Origin: Kitasatospora sp. NBC_00374
GTDB lineage: Bacteria > Actinomycetota > Actinomycetes > Streptomycetales > Streptomycetaceae
Assembly: GCF_041434935.1 (NCBI RefSeq)
Contig: NZ_CP107964.1
Coordinates: 3,906,001-3,970,000, forward strand
Direction: 5' to 3'
DNA: 64,000 nucleotides
In this document: one piece after another, positions 50,559 to 60,919 of the stretch
How positions within the stretch are numbered: position 1 is the stretch's first letter
Layout: every line of letters starts with the position of its first letter
Notes under the pieces: generated by a model
What the model was told of the DNA's origin: nothing
What the model saw: only the letters and a program-made list of their open reading frames with translations
Databases searched by the model: none
Made by a program: the position numbers and the translations under genes

Positions 50559-51722
50559 CTACTTGTCGATGTCGCCGACGACGAAGAACATCGAGCCCAG
50601 GATCGCCACCATGTCGGCCACCAGCGTGCCGGGCAGCAGCTCGGTGAGCGCCTGGATGTTGTTGTACGAGGCGGAGCGGAGCTTCAGCCGCCACGGGGTC
50701 TTGTCGCCGCGGGAGACCAGGTAGTAGCCGTTGATGCCGAGCGGGTTCTCGGTCCACGCGTAGGTCTCGCCCTCGGGGGCCTTGAGCACCTTGGGCAGCC
50801 GCAGGTTGACCGGGCCGGCCGGCAGTCCGGCGAGCCGGTCGAGGCAGGCGTCGGCGAGGTCGAGCGAGTTGGCGGTCTGCTCCAGCAGGCACTCGAACCG
50901 CGCCAGGCAGTCGCCCTCCTCCCGGGTGACCACCGTCAGGACGTCCTGCAGTTCTCCGTAGGCGAGGTAGGGCTCGTCGCGCCGCAGGTCGAAGTCGACG
51001 CCGCTGGCCCGCGCGATCGGGCCGCTGACCCCGTACGCGTGGACGTGCTCGGCCGACAGCACGCCGACCCCGGCGGTGCGGCCGCGGAAGATCTCGTTGC
51101 CGAGGACCAGGTCCTCGAAGACGGGCAGCTGCGAGCGGACGGCGGCGACGGCGGCCCTGACCCGGCCGAGCCAGCCGGCCGGGACGTCCTCCTTGAGGCC
51201 GCCGACCCGGTTGAACATGTAGTGCATCCGGCCGCCGGAGGCCTCCTCCAGCACGTGCTGGAGCTCCTCGCGGCTGTGGAAGGCGTGGAAGACCGGGGTG
51301 ATGCCGCCCAGCTCCAGCGGGTACGAGCCGAGGAACATCAGGTGGTTGAGCACCCGGTTCAGCTCGGCCAGCATGGTCCGGATCCAGACCGCGCGCTCGG
51401 GGACCTCCATGCCGAGCATCCGCTCGACGGCGAGCGCCACACCCAGCTCGTTGGCGAAGGCGGAGAGCCAGTCGTGCCGGTTGGCCAGCATGATGATCTG
51501 CCGGTAGTCCCGGGCCTCGAAGAGCTTCTCCGCGCCCCGGTGCATGTACCCGATGACCGGCTCGGCGGCGACGATCCGCTCGCCGTCCAGGACCAGCTTC
51601 AGCCGCAGGACGCCGTGCGTGGACGGGTGCTGCGGGCCGATGTTGAGCACCATGTCGCTGGTGCCCAGCTCGCTGGTGAGCTCTTGCGCGCCTGCGCCGA
51701 TGCCGACCGTGGTCTCCCTCAT
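50559..51722 (-). CDS. nuoD: Orphan NADH-quinone oxidoreductase subunit D
   Basis: A 387-residue member of the complex I 49-kDa subunit family: [58 protein letters not shown] and ending GDIDK. Its single-gene context, outside a nuoA-N operon, marks it as an extra NuoD copy (NuoD2-like). It starts at ATG two bases after the stop of a MidA-type methyltransferase gene. Gly-Val-Leu-Arg40 corresponds to the arginine methylated in mitochondrial NDUFS2 by the homologue of that neighbour. Confidence 0.9.
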   Translation of the reverse strand: MRETTVGIGAGAQELTSELGTSDMVLNIGPQHPSTHGVLRLKLVLDGERIVAAEPVIGYMHRGAEKLFEARDYRQIIMLANRHDWLSAFANELGVALAVERMLGMEVPERAVWIRTMLAELNRVLNHLMFLGSYPLELGGITPVFHAFHSREELQHVLEEASGGRMHYMFNRVGGLKEDVPAGWLGRVRAAVAAVRSQLPVFEDLVLGNEIFRGRTAGVGVLSAEHVHAYGVSGPIARASGVDFDLRRDEPYLAYGELQDVLTVVTREEGDCLARFECLLEQTANSLDLADACLDRLAGLPAGPVNLRLPKVLKAPEGETYAWTENPLGINGYYLVSRGDKTPWRLKLRSASYNNIQALTELLPGTLVADMVAILGSMFFVVGDIDK

Positions 51723-51724
51723 GG

Positions 51725-52735
51725 CTACAGAGTCTGCCACCCCGCCAGGGCGCCCAGGCCCGCCGGTACCGGCATGCGGACAGCCTGCAGCAGCCAGCCG
51801 AAACCGCCGAGCCCCGCCGGGTCGGTCAGCTCGGCGCCCTCGCCGGCGCCGCCGAGGGCGCGCAGGTACTCCGCCGGATCGCTGGAGGCCAGCGCGAGCG
51901 GGGGGCGCGCGCCGTGCACGCCCAGCGCGTGGAGTGCGTCCCGCTGGGTTGTCCACAGGCTGTGGACACCGGGGACCGCCACCGAGTCCAGCGCCACGTG
52001 CGCGGTGATGTCGCAGCTGCCGTCGGGCACCGGCGCCACCTCGCGGCCCGCGCGGAACCCGGTCAGCGAGCCGAACGGCGGCCGGCCGGCCGCGAAGTGC
52101 GCGTAGTCGACGGCCACCGCGAGCCCCCGGTCCAGCCCGGCGACCGCCCGCGCCCAGGCCTCGTCCCGCGGCCCGCCCAGCTCCAGCCGCTCGCCCCGGG
52201 GCCACCACCGGGCCGCCCACCGCGCGTCGGCCTCCGCCAGCTCCCCGCCCGGCCGCTCCTCCCCGTCCGGCGCGACCTCGACGTAGCGCAGGACACCGTC
52301 CTCGTCCCGCTCGGCGACGTCCAGCGGGACGTTGTCCAGCCACTCGTTGGCGAACAGCAGCCCCTGGACGCCCTCGGGCACCCGGTCCGTCCACACCACC
52401 CGCTCCGCCAGGCCCTCCGGCCGGTCCGCCAGCTCGACCGCGTACGGGCGCAGCCGGGCCGCGAGAGCGGGGTCGGCCGCGGCCAGCACTCCGGTGGTCA
52501 GCTCACCGCGACCGGCGCCGACGTCGACGAAGGCGAGCTCCTCCGGCCGGCCGAGCGCCTCGTCCACCTCCGACAGCAGACGGGCCACCGCCCGCGCGTA
52601 CCGGGGCGATGCGTGCACGGAGGTCCTGAAGTGGCCCGCCGGTCCCTCCGGCCTGCGGTAGAAGCCGCCGTCCGCCCGGTACAGGGCCTGTTCCATGGCG
52701 GTCCGCCAGCGCATCCACTCCATGGCGGTGGACAT
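51725..52735 (-). CDS. MidA/NDUFAF7-type SAM-dependent methyltransferase
   Basis: A 336-residue DUF185-family methyltransferase: [22 protein letters not shown] (the conserved YYR-type N-terminus), [16 protein letters not shown] (motif I), [15 protein letters not shown] (with the family NE-x-LDxxP motif) and [18 protein letters not shown]7 methylates an arginine of complex I subunit NDUFS2; here the gene is two bases from nuoD. The ATG (MSTAMEW) is chosen; a second ATG 12 bases on is possible. No strong Shine-Dalgarno. Confidence 0.85.
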   Translation of the reverse strand: MSTAMEWMRWRTAMEQALYRADGGFYRRPEGPAGHFRTSVHASPRYARAVARLLSEVDEALGRPEELAFVDVGAGRGELTTGVLAAADPALAARLRPYAVELADRPEGLAERVVWTDRVPEGVQGLLFANEWLDNVPLDVAERDEDGVLRYVEVAPDGEERPGGELAEADARWAARWWPRGERLELGGPRDEAWARAVAGLDRGLAVAVDYAHFAAGRPPFGSLTGFRAGREVAPVPDGSCDITAHVALDSVAVPGVHSLWTTQRDALHALGVHGARPPLALASSDPAEYLRALGGAGEGAELTDPAGLGGFGWLLQAVRMPVPAGLGALAGWQTL

Positions 52736-52816
52736 TATCGAAGTCAGGGGCGTCTCCACCCTGCGGAGTAGAGCGGATCGCCCTCCCGGCGGACCTGGAG
52801 CCCCTCCGGGACTCCC

Positions 52817-52822
52817 TAGGCT
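52817..52822 (+). promoter_or_regulatory. -10 element of a leaderless kinase transcript
   Basis: TAGGCT, six bases, then the GTG of the histidine kinase gene at 52829; same spacing as at lysS and 49592. Confidence 0.5.
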
Positions 52823-52828
52823 GGAATC

Positions 52829-54025
52829 GTGCATCGACTCAACGCCTGGCTCCGCAGACACCCCATGGTGGTGGACTCCGCCTGGGCACTGCTGGTCCTC
52901 TTCTTCGGCGTGCTGGCGGCGGTCGAGCAGGGCGGGCTGGGCGGGCTGGCGGTCGCGCTCGCGATCCCGGCGCTGATGGTGTTCCGCCGGCGCAATCCGA
53001 ACGCGACCACGGTCACCGCCGTGGCCCTCGGGCTCGGGCAGCTCGCGCTGAACGTGGACCCGAACGTGTCCAGCGTCGGCTACCTGGTCTTCGCCTACAC
53101 CGGCGCGGCCTTCGGGGCGCCCTGGGTGTCCCGGCTGGTGGTGGCGGCGGGGCTGGTGGCCGGCCCGCTGACGCTCTGGCGCACCGAGTCCAACGCCACC
53201 TCGCCCGAGAGCACCTCGGACGGCTACTGGGTGCGGATGATGTTCTCGGCCGTGCTGATGACCACACCGTTCATCCTGTGCTGGGCGTGGGGCCGGCTCA
53301 CCCGGGTCCGCCGGGCGTACCTGATCGAGCTGGAGGACCGGGCCGCCCGGCTGGAACGGGAGCGGGACGCCCAGTCCAAGGTCGCGGTCGCGGCGGAGCG
53401 GGCCCGGATCGCCCGGGAGCTGCACGACGTGGTCGCCCACAACGTCTCGGTGATGATCGTCCAGGCCGACGGCGCCGCGTACGTCCTGGACAACTCCCCC
53501 CAGCAGGCCAAGGAGGCGCTCGGCACGATCGCCTCCACCGGCCGGCAGGCGCTGGTCGAGATGCGCCGCCTGCTGGGCGTGCTGCGCACCGCCGGTACCG
53601 CCGAGGAGTACGTGCCGCAGCCCAGCGTGGAGGAGCTCCCCGAGCTGCTGGAGCAGGTCCGGGTGGCCGGACTGCCGGTGGACTTCGCCACCACCGGGGA
53701 CGCCCGGGAGCTGCCGCGCGGCCTGGAACTGACGGTCTACCGGATCGTCCAGGAGGCGCTCACCAACGTCCGCAAGCACGGCGGACCGGGGGTCCGGGCC
53801 AGGGTCGCGGTCGACTTCCGGGAGCGCGACCTGGAGGTGCTGGTCGAGGACGACGGCCGCGGCTCCACCAGCGAGCAGCTGGTCGGTGGTGCGGACGGGC
53901 ACGGCCATGGTCTGATCGGCATGCGCGAGCGGGTCGGCATGGTCAGCGGCAGCCTCGACATCGGTCCCCGGCCCGGCGGCGGTTTCCGGATCCGGGCGGT
54001 ACTCCCCCTCAAAGCAGCGAAGTAG
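52829..54025 (+). CDS. Sensor histidine kinase (NarL/DesK-type)
   Basis: A 398-residue membrane kinase. About four membrane segments lie in residues 15-160 ([26 protein letters not shown] and others). A short coiled coil ([14 protein letters not shown]) leads to the HisKA_3 dimerisation helix with the phospho-acceptor [15 protein letters not shown] and the HATPase_c domain ([32 protein letters not shown]). No extracellular sensor domain of note, so it probably senses within the membrane. The response-regulator gene begins 12 bases after its stop. The signal is not known. Confidence 0.92.
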   Translation: MHRLNAWLRRHPMVVDSAWALLVLFFGVLAAVEQGGLGGLAVALAIPALMVFRRRNPNATTVTAVALGLGQLALNVDPNVSSVGYLVFAYTGAAFGAPWVSRLVVAAGLVAGPLTLWRTESNATSPESTSDGYWVRMMFSAVLMTTPFILCWAWGRLTRVRRAYLIELEDRAARLERERDAQSKVAVAAERARIARELHDVVAHNVSVMIVQADGAAYVLDNSPQQAKEALGTIASTGRQALVEMRRLLGVLRTAGTAEEYVPQPSVEELPELLEQVRVAGLPVDFATTGDARELPRGLELTVYRIVQEALTNVRKHGGPGVRARVAVDFRERDLEVLVEDDGRGSTSEQLVGGADGHGHGLIGMRERVGMVSGSLDIGPRPGGGFRIRAVLPLKAAK

Positions 54026-54037
54026 AAGGAGTCTCAC

Positions 54038-54727
54038 GTGACCATCCGGGTGATGCTGGTCGACGATCAGGAGCTGCTGCGTACGGGCTTCCGGATGGTT
54101 CTCCAGTCCCAGGGCGACATCGAGATCGCCGCCGAGGCGGGCGACGGGGCGCAGGCCGTCGACCTGCTGCGGACGACCCAGGTGGACGTGATCCTGATGG
54201 ACGTCCGGATGCCCCGCCTGGACGGCGTGCAGGCCACCCGCCGGATCTGTCTCGGCGACGACGGCGCCCCGCTCCCGGGCGCCCCGCACGTGCTCATCCT
54301 GACCACCTTCGACCTGGACGAGTACGCCTTCGCGGCGCTCAAGGCCGGCGCCAGCGGGTTCCTGCTCAAGGACGTCCCGCCGACCGAGCTGGTCGCCGCG
54401 ATCCGCTCGGTGCACGCGGGCGACGCCGTGGTCGCCCCGACCACCACCCGCCGGATGATCGACCGCTTCGCCGAGGTGCTGCCGACCCCGGCCTCCGCCC
54501 CCGGCCCCACCACCCTGAGCCCGCTGACCGAGCGCGAGCGCGAGGTCTTCCTGCTGGTCGCCCAGGGTCTGTCCAACGGCGAGATCGCCGCCCGGCTGGT
54601 CCTCTCCGAGGCCACCGTGAAGACCCACGTCGGCCGTATCCTCGCCAAGCTCAACCTGCGCGACCGCGTCCAGGCCGTCGTGCTCGCCTACGAGGCCGGC
54701 CTGATCCGCGCGGGCGCCGGCGACTGA
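54038..54727 (+). CDS. NarL/FixJ-family response regulator
   Basis: A 229-residue regulator: receiver domain with acidic pair LVDDQE, phospho-acceptor Asp in [11 protein letters not shown], Thr in ILTTFD and Lys in FLLKDVPP; linker with an Ala/Pro/Thr stretch; C-terminal LuxR helix-turn-helix [39 protein letters not shown] start with AGAAGGA seven bases upstream. Partner of the kinase immediately before it. Confidence 0.93.
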   Translation: MTIRVMLVDDQELLRTGFRMVLQSQGDIEIAAEAGDGAQAVDLLRTTQVDVILMDVRMPRLDGVQATRRICLGDDGAPLPGAPHVLILTTFDLDEYAFAALKAGASGFLLKDVPPTELVAAIRSVHAGDAVVAPTTTRRMIDRFAEVLPTPASAPGPTTLSPLTEREREVFLLVAQGLSNGEIAARLVLSEATVKTHVGRILAKLNLRDRVQAVVLAYEAGLIRAGAGD

Positions 54728-54841
54728 GGCCAGGCCGGCCGCGCGGGCCCGGCCGACCCGGTGGCGGCCCGGCCGTAGAATGGCGCGGTACGTCCGGTAC
54801 CTGCAGAGGACCGGAACGGAAGTGAGGACGAAGGCCGAGCC

Positions 54842-55789
54842 GTGAGCACGTCCGACCACGCAGACTTCTCCGCGCCGGCCGACCCCTTCGGCGACCCCCT
54901 GGACCCGGTGAACCGGCCTGCCCGCCTCGGTGTCGGGGTGGTCGGGACGGGCCGGGTCGGCCCCGCGCTGGGGGCGGCACTGCAGCTGGCGGGCCACCGG
55001 GTGGTGGCCGCCTCCGGGGTGTCCGCGACCTCACGGCGGCGGGCCGACGCCCTGCTGCCGGGGGTGCGGCTGGTCTCCCCGCCACAGGTGCTGGCCGCCG
55101 CCGACCTGGTCCTGCTGACCGTGCCGGACGACGCGCTGGCCGACCTGGTGGCCGGCCTCGCCGCGACCGGTGCGGTGCGGCCCGGACAGATCCTGGTGCA
55201 CACCTCCGGCGCCCACGGGGTGGCCGTCCTGGAGCCGGCCGCCCGGGCCGGCGCCCTGCCGCTCGCCCTGCACCCGGCGATGACCTTCACCGGCACCTCG
55301 GTGGACGTGGCCCGGCTGGCCGGCTGCCCGTTCGGGGTGACGGCCCCCGAGGAGCTGCGGCCGGTGGCCGAGGCCCTGGTGGTGGAGATGGGCGGCGAGC
55401 CGGAGTGGGTGCCGGAGGACGTCCGGGCGCTCTACCACACGGCCCTGGCGCACGGCGCGAACCACCTGGTCACCCTGGTCGCACAGGCGATGGAGCTGCT
55501 GCGGACGGCCGGTGTGGCCGAGCCCGGGCAGCTGCTCGGCCCGCTGCTGGGCGCGGCCCTGGACAACACCCTGCGCTCCGGCGACGCCGCGCTGACCGGC
55601 CCGGTCGCCCGCGGAGACGTGGGTACGGTGCACAGGCACCTGGACCAGCTCGCTACGGTTGCCCCGGACATCGGGCAGGCGTACCGCGCGATGGCCCGGG
55701 CCACGGCGCAACGGGCGGTCCGGGGCGGATCGCTCAAGGCAGAGCCGGCGGCGGCCCTGCTGGACGTACTGAACGAGGAGAACCCCTGA
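54842..55789 (+). CDS. Rossmann-like DUF2520-domain protein
   Basis: A 315-residue oxidoreductase-like protein: [22 protein letters not shown] is an NAD(P)-binding motif, [12 protein letters not shown] follows, and the C-terminal helical DUF2520 domain includes [25 protein letters not shown]. It is 6-phosphogluconate dehydrogenase/ketopantoate-reductase-like in build and in actinobacteria typically precedes panC. A ketopantoate or related reduction is plausible but unproven. GTG start. Its stop overlaps the panC ATG by one base (TGATG). Confidence 0.87.
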   Translation: MSTSDHADFSAPADPFGDPLDPVNRPARLGVGVVGTGRVGPALGAALQLAGHRVVAASGVSATSRRRADALLPGVRLVSPPQVLAAADLVLLTVPDDALADLVAGLAATGAVRPGQILVHTSGAHGVAVLEPAARAGALPLALHPAMTFTGTSVDVARLAGCPFGVTAPEELRPVAEALVVEMGGEPEWVPEDVRALYHTALAHGANHLVTLVAQAMELLRTAGVAEPGQLLGPLLGAALDNTLRSGDAALTGPVARGDVGTVHRHLDQLATVAPDIGQAYRAMARATAQRAVRGGSLKAEPAAALLDVLNEENP

Positions 55790-56694
55790 TGGCGGGCAAG
55801 AACCAGCGCGGCGGCAAGCAGGCGGCGGCCAAGGTCCACAAGGCCGAGCTCACCCACACCGTGGCGGACTTCGAGGCGGCCTTCTGGCCGGACGAGCAGC
55901 CCGTGGACAACGCGGTGGTGATGACCATGGGCGCCCTGCACGCCGGCCACGCCGCGCTGATCCGGGCCGCCCGCAAGCAGGTCGGCCGGGACGGCCGGGT
56001 CGCGGTGACGGTCTTCGTCAACCCGCTCCAGTTCGGCACCGGCGAGGACCTGGACCGCTACCCGCGCAACCTGGCCGCCGACCTGCGCCTGGCCGAGGAG
56101 GCGGGCGCGGACGTGGTGTTCGCGCCGACCACCGAGGAGATGTACCCGAACGGCGAGCCGCTGGTGCGCCTGAGCGCGGGCCCGATGGGCGAGCGGTTCG
56201 AGGGCACCGTCCGTCCCGGGCACTTCGACGGCATGCTGACGGTGGTCGCCAAGCTGCTCCACATCACCGACCCGGACTTCGCGTTCTTCGGTGAGAAGGA
56301 CGCCCAGCAGCTGGCGATCGTCCAGCGGATGGTCGCCGACCTGGACTTCGACGTGGAGATCGTCGGCGTTCCGACCGTCCGCGAGGAGGACGGCCTGGCG
56401 CTGTCCTCCCGCAACCGCTTCCTGTCCGAACCGGAGCGGGAGCAGGCGCTGGCGCTGTCGCGCGCGCTGTTCGCCGGCCGGGACGCCGGTGCGCAGGGCC
56501 CGAAGGCCGTCCGCGAGGCCGCGGCCGCCGCCCTCGACGCCTCCGACGGCGTCACCCCCGACTACCTCGCCCTGATCGACCCGGACTCCTTCACCGAGGC
56601 GCCGGACGACTTCCAGGGCGAGGCGGTGCTGGCCGTGGCCGCGAAGGTGGGCTCCACCCGCCTGATCGACAACGTCCGCATCATCGTCCGGTAG
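55789..56694 (+). CDS. panC: Pantothenate synthetase
   Basis: ATP-dependent condensation of pantoate with beta-alanine. Class I synthetase-like fold: [18 protein letters not shown] (HxGH at 51-54), [34 protein letters not shown] and LSSRNRFLS (KMSKS-like). The 301-residue chain carries a short Lys/Gly/Gln-rich N-terminal arm ([15 protein letters not shown]). Translationally coupled to the DUF2520 gene; panD follows after 67 bases. Confidence 0.95.
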   Translation: MAGKNQRGGKQAAAKVHKAELTHTVADFEAAFWPDEQPVDNAVVMTMGALHAGHAALIRAARKQVGRDGRVAVTVFVNPLQFGTGEDLDRYPRNLAADLRLAEEAGADVVFAPTTEEMYPNGEPLVRLSAGPMGERFEGTVRPGHFDGMLTVVAKLLHITDPDFAFFGEKDAQQLAIVQRMVADLDFDVEIVGVPTVREEDGLALSSRNRFLSEPEREQALALSRALFAGRDAGAQGPKAVREAAAAALDASDGVTPDYLALIDPDSFTEAPDDFQGEAVLAVAAKVGSTRLIDNVRIIVR

Positions 56695-56761
56695 GACCTG
56701 TCCGTTCAGACCCCACCCGAAGCCGAAGTAGGCATGCACTCACCACAGGAGGCGTGACCAG

Positions 56762-57238
56762 ATGCTCCGCACCATGCTCAAGTCCAAGATCCACCGGGCC
56801 ACCGTGACCCAGGCCGACCTGCACTACGTCGGCTCGGTCACGGTGGACGAGGACCTGCTCGACGCGGCCGACCTGCTGCCCGGCGAGCTGGTCCACATCG
56901 TCGACATAACCAACGGCGCCCGCCTGGAGACCTACACCATCGCCGGGCCGCGCGGCTCCGGCGTGATCGGTATCAACGGCGCCGCCGCCCGGCTGGTCCA
57001 CCCGGGCGACCTGGTGATCCTGATCGCCTACGGGCAGATGGACACCGCCGAGGCCAAGGCGTACCTGCCGAAGGTGGTCTTCGTCGACGGCGCCAACCGG
57101 ATCACCTCGATCGGCCCGGACGCCGCCGAGGCCCCGGAGGGCAGCGGCCTGCTCCGCGGCGACCAGGTGGCACCCTCCGCGCAGGACCGGGGAGCGTACC
57201 GTGATGCCGACGGCGCGGCCCCGACCGCCGCGCACTGA
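56762..57238 (+). CDS. panD: Aspartate 1-decarboxylase precursor
   Basis: Makes beta-alanine from aspartate for pantothenate. The pro-enzyme self-cleaves between Gly24 and Ser25 (HYVGSVTV) to generate the pyruvoyl group; [10 protein letters not shown] and [10 protein letters not shown] flank it. The typical core is about 120 residues; this one has a C-terminal extension to 158 residues rich in Ala, Gly and Asp. AGGAGG is well placed ahead of the ATG. Confidence 0.95.
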   Translation: MLRTMLKSKIHRATVTQADLHYVGSVTVDEDLLDAADLLPGELVHIVDITNGARLETYTIAGPRGSGVIGINGAAARLVHPGDLVILIAYGQMDTAEAKAYLPKVVFVDGANRITSIGPDAAEAPEGSGLLRGDQVAPSAQDRGAYRDADGAAPTAAH

Positions 57239-57254
57239 AGGAGCAACTGAAGCC

Positions 57255-58925
57255 ATGTCGTCGTACCGCCTGACCGCTCCCGCCCCCGGCTGGACCACGA
57301 CCACCGACGTCGTCGTGGTCGGCTCCGGCGTGGCCGGCCTCACCGTCGCGCTCAACGCCCGCCAGGCCGGCCTGCGGGCCATGGTGGTCACCAAGGCGAT
57401 GCTGGACGACGGCTCCACCCGCTGGGCCCAGGGCGGCATCGCCGCCGCCCTGGGGCCCGGCGACACCCCCGAGCAGCACCTCGCCGACACCCTGGTCGCG
57501 GGGGCCGGGCTGTGCGACGAGGAGGCCGTGCGCACCCTGGTCACCGAGGGCCCGGACGCCGTCCGGCACCTGATCGCCACCGGCGCGGCCTTCGACCAGG
57601 ACGCCGACGGCGAGATCCTGCTGACCCGCGAGGGCGGCCACCACCGGCGCCGGATCGCGCACGCGGGCGGCGACGCCACCGGCGCCGAGATATCGCGGGC
57701 GCTGGTCGAGGCGGTCCGCTCCGACCCGGGCATCGAGCTGATCGAGCACGCGCTCGTCCTCGACCTGCTGACCGACGCCGAGGGCCACGCGGCCGGCCTC
57801 ACCCTGCACGTGATGGGCGAGGGCCAGCGCGACGGCGTCGGCGCGATCCGCTCCCGCGCGGTGGTGCTCGCCACCGGCGGCATGGGCCAGGTCTTCTCCG
57901 CCACCACCAACCCCGCGGTCTCCACCGGCGACGGCGTGGCGCTGGCGCTGCGCGCCGGGGCCGAGGTGACGGACCTGGAGTTCGTCCAGTTCCACCCGAC
58001 GGTCCTGTGGCTGGGCCCGGAGGCCGAGGGCCAGCAGCCGCTGGTCTCCGAGGCCGTCCGCGGCGAGGGCGCGTTCCTGGTGGACGCCGACGGGGTCCGC
58101 TTCATGATCGGGCAGCACGAGCTGGCCGAGCTGGCGCCCCGGGACATCGTCGCCAAGGCGATCACCCGGCGGATGGAGCTCAACGGCACCGAGCACATGT
58201 ACCTGGACGGGCGGCACTTCGGCGCCGAGATGTGGGCCGAGCGCTTCCCCACCATCCTCGCCTCCTGCCGCTCGCACGGCATCGACCCGGTCACCGAGCT
58301 GATCCCGGTCGCCCCGGCCGCGCACTACGCCTCCGGCGGCATCCGCACCGACCTGCACGGCCGCACCACCGTCCCGGGCCTGTACGCCTGCGGGGAGGTG
58401 GCCTGCACCGGGGTGCACGGCGCCAACCGGCTGGCCTCCAACTCGCTGCTGGAGGGCCTGGTCTTCGCCGAGCGGATCGCCGCCGACCTGGCCGCCCGCA
58501 GCCGGGCCGGCGAGCTGCCCGAGCGCACGGTCGACGTGGCCGGGGCCCGCGCCGCCCACGCCGTACCGCTGCTCGCCCCCGAGGCGCGCGCCGACATCCA
58601 GCGGCTGATGTCGCGGGGCGCCGGGGTGCTGCGCTCGGCCGACTCGATGGCGGCCGCCGCGGCCGGGCTGGCGGGCCTCGCCGAGGCCGCGCACGCGCAC
58701 GCCGCCGAGGAGAAGCCCGCCGACCCGCGGGTGGAGACCTGGGAGGCCACCAACCTGCACCTGGTCGCCACCGCCCTGGTGGCCGCCGCCGCCCTGCGCG
58801 CGGAGACCCGCGGCTGCCACTGGCGCGAGGACTTCCCGGAGCGCGACGACGCCCACTGGCAGCGCCACGTGGTCACCACCCTGGCCGCGGACGGCACCCC
58901 GGTCGGCGCCGTCGAGCCCCAGTAA
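57255..58925 (+). CDS. nadB: L-aspartate oxidase
   Basis: Flavoenzyme converting aspartate to iminoaspartate, first step of NAD synthesis. 556 residues: FAD-binding VVVVGSGVAGLTVALNA, STRWAQGGIAAALG, HTHVNGANRLASNSLLEG-like block here VHGANRLASNSLLEGLVF, EFVQFHPT and RRIAHAGGDATG. The C-terminal helical region is present. GAAGGAG precedes the ATG, 16 bases after panD. No nadA lies in the operon. Confidence 0.95.
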   Translation: MSSYRLTAPAPGWTTTTDVVVVGSGVAGLTVALNARQAGLRAMVVTKAMLDDGSTRWAQGGIAAALGPGDTPEQHLADTLVAGAGLCDEEAVRTLVTEGPDAVRHLIATGAAFDQDADGEILLTREGGHHRRRIAHAGGDATGAEISRALVEAVRSDPGIELIEHALVLDLLTDAEGHAAGLTLHVMGEGQRDGVGAIRSRAVVLATGGMGQVFSATTNPAVSTGDGVALALRAGAEVTDLEFVQFHPTVLWLGPEAEGQQPLVSEAVRGEGAFLVDADGVRFMIGQHELAELAPRDIVAKAITRRMELNGTEHMYLDGRHFGAEMWAERFPTILASCRSHGIDPVTELIPVAPAAHYASGGIRTDLHGRTTVPGLYACGEVACTGVHGANRLASNSLLEGLVFAERIAADLAARSRAGELPERTVDVAGARAAHAVPLLAPEARADIQRLMSRGAGVLRSADSMAAAAAGLAGLAEAAHAHAAEEKPADPRVETWEATNLHLVATALVAAAALRAETRGCHWREDFPERDDAHWQRHVVTTLAADGTPVGAVEPQ

Positions 58926-58979
58926 CCCCCCGATGCCTCCCCCGGCCGCCGCCGGGGACCCCCTCGCAAGGAGCGCTAC

Positions 58980-59948
58980 ATGAGCCACGACCACGACGAA
59001 CTCCCGCTGGCCGACCAGGACGGCTGCGGCGACGGCTGCGCCTGCGGCGACGGCGAGGCGTACGAGAGCGGCCTGGACCCGGCGCTCGCCGAGCTGCTGG
59101 AGCAGGCCGGCCTGGACCCGGTCGAGGTGGAGGACATCGCCTCGCTGGCGCTGGCCGAGGACCTGGCCGGCGGCGAGGACGTCACCTCGGTCGCCACCGT
59201 CCCGGCCGACGCCGTCGCGACCGCCGACTTCACGGCCCGTCAGGCCGGCGTCGTGGCAGGCCTGCGGATCGCCGAGGCCGTGGTCTCGCTGGTCTGCGAG
59301 GAGGAGTTCGAGGTCGAGCGGCACGTCGAGGACGGCGCCCGGGTCGAGGCCGGCCAGGTGCTGCTGTCGGTGCGCAGCCGTACCCGCGACCTGCTGACCG
59401 CCGAGCGGTCCGCGCTGAACCTGCTCTGCCACCTCTCCGGCATCGCCACCGCGACCCGGGCCTGGGCGGACGCCCTGGAGGGCACCTCGGCCGTGGTCCG
59501 GGACACCCGCAAGACCACGCCGGGCCTGCGCGCGCTGGAGAAGTACGCGGTGCGCTGCGGCGGCGGCGCCAACCACCGGATGGCGCTGTCCGACGCCGCT
59601 CTGGTGAAGGACAACCACGTGGTCGCGGCCGGCGGCGTCGCCGAGGCCTTCAAGGCCGTCAAGGCGCTGTACCCGGAGCTGCCGGTCGAGGTCGAGGTCG
59701 ACACCGTCGAGCAGATCCAGCCGGTGCTGGACGCCGGGGCGGACCTCATCCTGCTGGACAACTTCACCGTGCCGCAGCTCGTCCGGGCCGTCGAGCTGGT
59801 GGCCGGCAAGGCGCGGCTGGAGGCCTCGGGCGGTCTGACCCTGGCCACCGCGCGCGAGGTCGCCGACACTGGTGTGGACTACCTCGCCGTCGGCGCCCTG
59901 ACCCACTCCTCGCCGATCCTCGACATCGGCCTGGACCTTCGCGCCTGA
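58980..59948 (+). CDS. nadC: Nicotinate-nucleotide pyrophosphorylase (carboxylating)
   Basis: Quinolinate phosphoribosyltransferase. 322 residues with RDTRKTTPGLRALEKYAV, GGGANHRMALSDAALVKDNH and the barrel end VEVDTVEQIQPVLDAG. It has an N-terminal extension of about 30 residues, unusual for the family, containing DGCGDGCACGDGEAY with three close cysteines and many Asp. AAGGAG precedes the ATG. Between nadB and coaX. Confidence 0.94.
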   Translation: MSHDHDELPLADQDGCGDGCACGDGEAYESGLDPALAELLEQAGLDPVEVEDIASLALAEDLAGGEDVTSVATVPADAVATADFTARQAGVVAGLRIAEAVVSLVCEEEFEVERHVEDGARVEAGQVLLSVRSRTRDLLTAERSALNLLCHLSGIATATRAWADALEGTSAVVRDTRKTTPGLRALEKYAVRCGGGANHRMALSDAALVKDNHVVAAGGVAEAFKAVKALYPELPVEVEVDTVEQIQPVLDAGADLILLDNFTVPQLVRAVELVAGKARLEASGGLTLATAREVADTGVDYLAVGALTHSSPILDIGLDLRA

Positions 59949-60006
59949 CTCGTCCTCCTGGCCCGAACGCGCAGGAGGGGCCCACCTCACCCGCAGAAAG
60001 CAGCCC

Positions 60007-60804
60007 ATGCTCCTCACGATCGACGTCGGCAACACCCAGACCACGCTCGGCCTGTTCGACGGCGAGGAGATCGTCGAGCACTGGCGGATCTCCACCGATC
60101 CGCGCCGCACGGCGGACGAACTGGCGGTGCTGCTCCAGGGTCTGATGGGCTCCCACCCGATCGTCTCGGCCGACGACCGGGTGGCCGGGCTGGCGATCTG
60201 CTCCTCGGTGCCCGCCGTGCTCCACGAGCTCCGCGAGGTGACCCGCCGGTACTACGGCGACGTCCCCGCGGTGATCGTGGAGCCGGGGGTGAAGACCGGG
60301 GTACACGTCCTGATGGACAACCCCAAGGAGGTCGGCGCCGACCGGATCGTGAACGCGCTGGCCGCCAACCACCTGTACGGCGGACCGTGCATCGTGGTCG
60401 ACTTCGGCACCGCCACCACCTTCGACGCGGTCAACGAGCGCGGTGACTACGTGGGCGGGGCGATCGCCCCCGGCATCGAGATCTCGGTCGAGGCGCTCGG
60501 CGTCCGCGGCGCCCAACTGCGCAAGATCGAGCTGGCCCGACCGCGCAACGTGATCGGCAAGAACACCGTCGAGGGCATGCAGTCGGGCATTCTGTACGGC
60601 TTCGCCGGGCAGGTCGACGGCCTGGTCAACCGGATGGCCCGGGAGCTGTCCAAGGACCCGGACGACGTCCAGGTGATCGCCACCGGCGGGCTGGCCACGC
60701 TGGTGCTCGGCGAGGCCGAGACCATCGACGTCCACGAGCCCTGGCTCACCCTGATCGGTCTGCGCCTGATCTTCGAGCGCAACCGCCCGGCCACGGCGGC
60801 CTGA
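60007..60804 (+). CDS. coaX: Type III pantothenate kinase
   Basis: First step of CoA synthesis from pantothenate. ASKHA fold of 265 residues: LLTIDVGNTQTTLGLFDG (phosphate-binding), VGADRIVNALAA, VVDFGTATTFDAV, GGAIAPGIEIS and VIATGGLATLV. Ends the panC-panD-nadB-nadC-coaX run and so links beta-alanine supply to CoA. The Shine-Dalgarno (GCAGAAAG) is weak. Confidence 0.95.
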   Translation: MLLTIDVGNTQTTLGLFDGEEIVEHWRISTDPRRTADELAVLLQGLMGSHPIVSADDRVAGLAICSSVPAVLHELREVTRRYYGDVPAVIVEPGVKTGVHVLMDNPKEVGADRIVNALAANHLYGGPCIVVDFGTATTFDAVNERGDYVGGAIAPGIEISVEALGVRGAQLRKIELARPRNVIGKNTVEGMQSGILYGFAGQVDGLVNRMARELSKDPDDVQVIATGGLATLVLGEAETIDVHEPWLTLIGLRLIFERNRPATAA

Positions 60805-60907
60805 CCCGGCGTCACCACGGGCCCCGCGCCCACCGATCGGATCAACCCACCATCGGCCAATCGGCACAAATGCGGCGACAATCGCCATGAATCGGACGTA
60901 CGCCACG

Positions 60908-60913
60908 TACTGT
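60908..60913 (+). promoter_or_regulatory. -10 element of a leaderless transcript
   Basis: TACTGT, six bases, then ATG 60920. The spacing matches the other leaderless candidates and decides the start of the following gene. Confidence 0.45.
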
Positions 60914-60919
60914 CAAGCC

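Noticed and set aside
57102..60110. 1002-codon minus-strand and 877-codon plus-strand open frames
   Set aside because: Both overlap the well-identified nadB, nadC and coaX genes in other frames.
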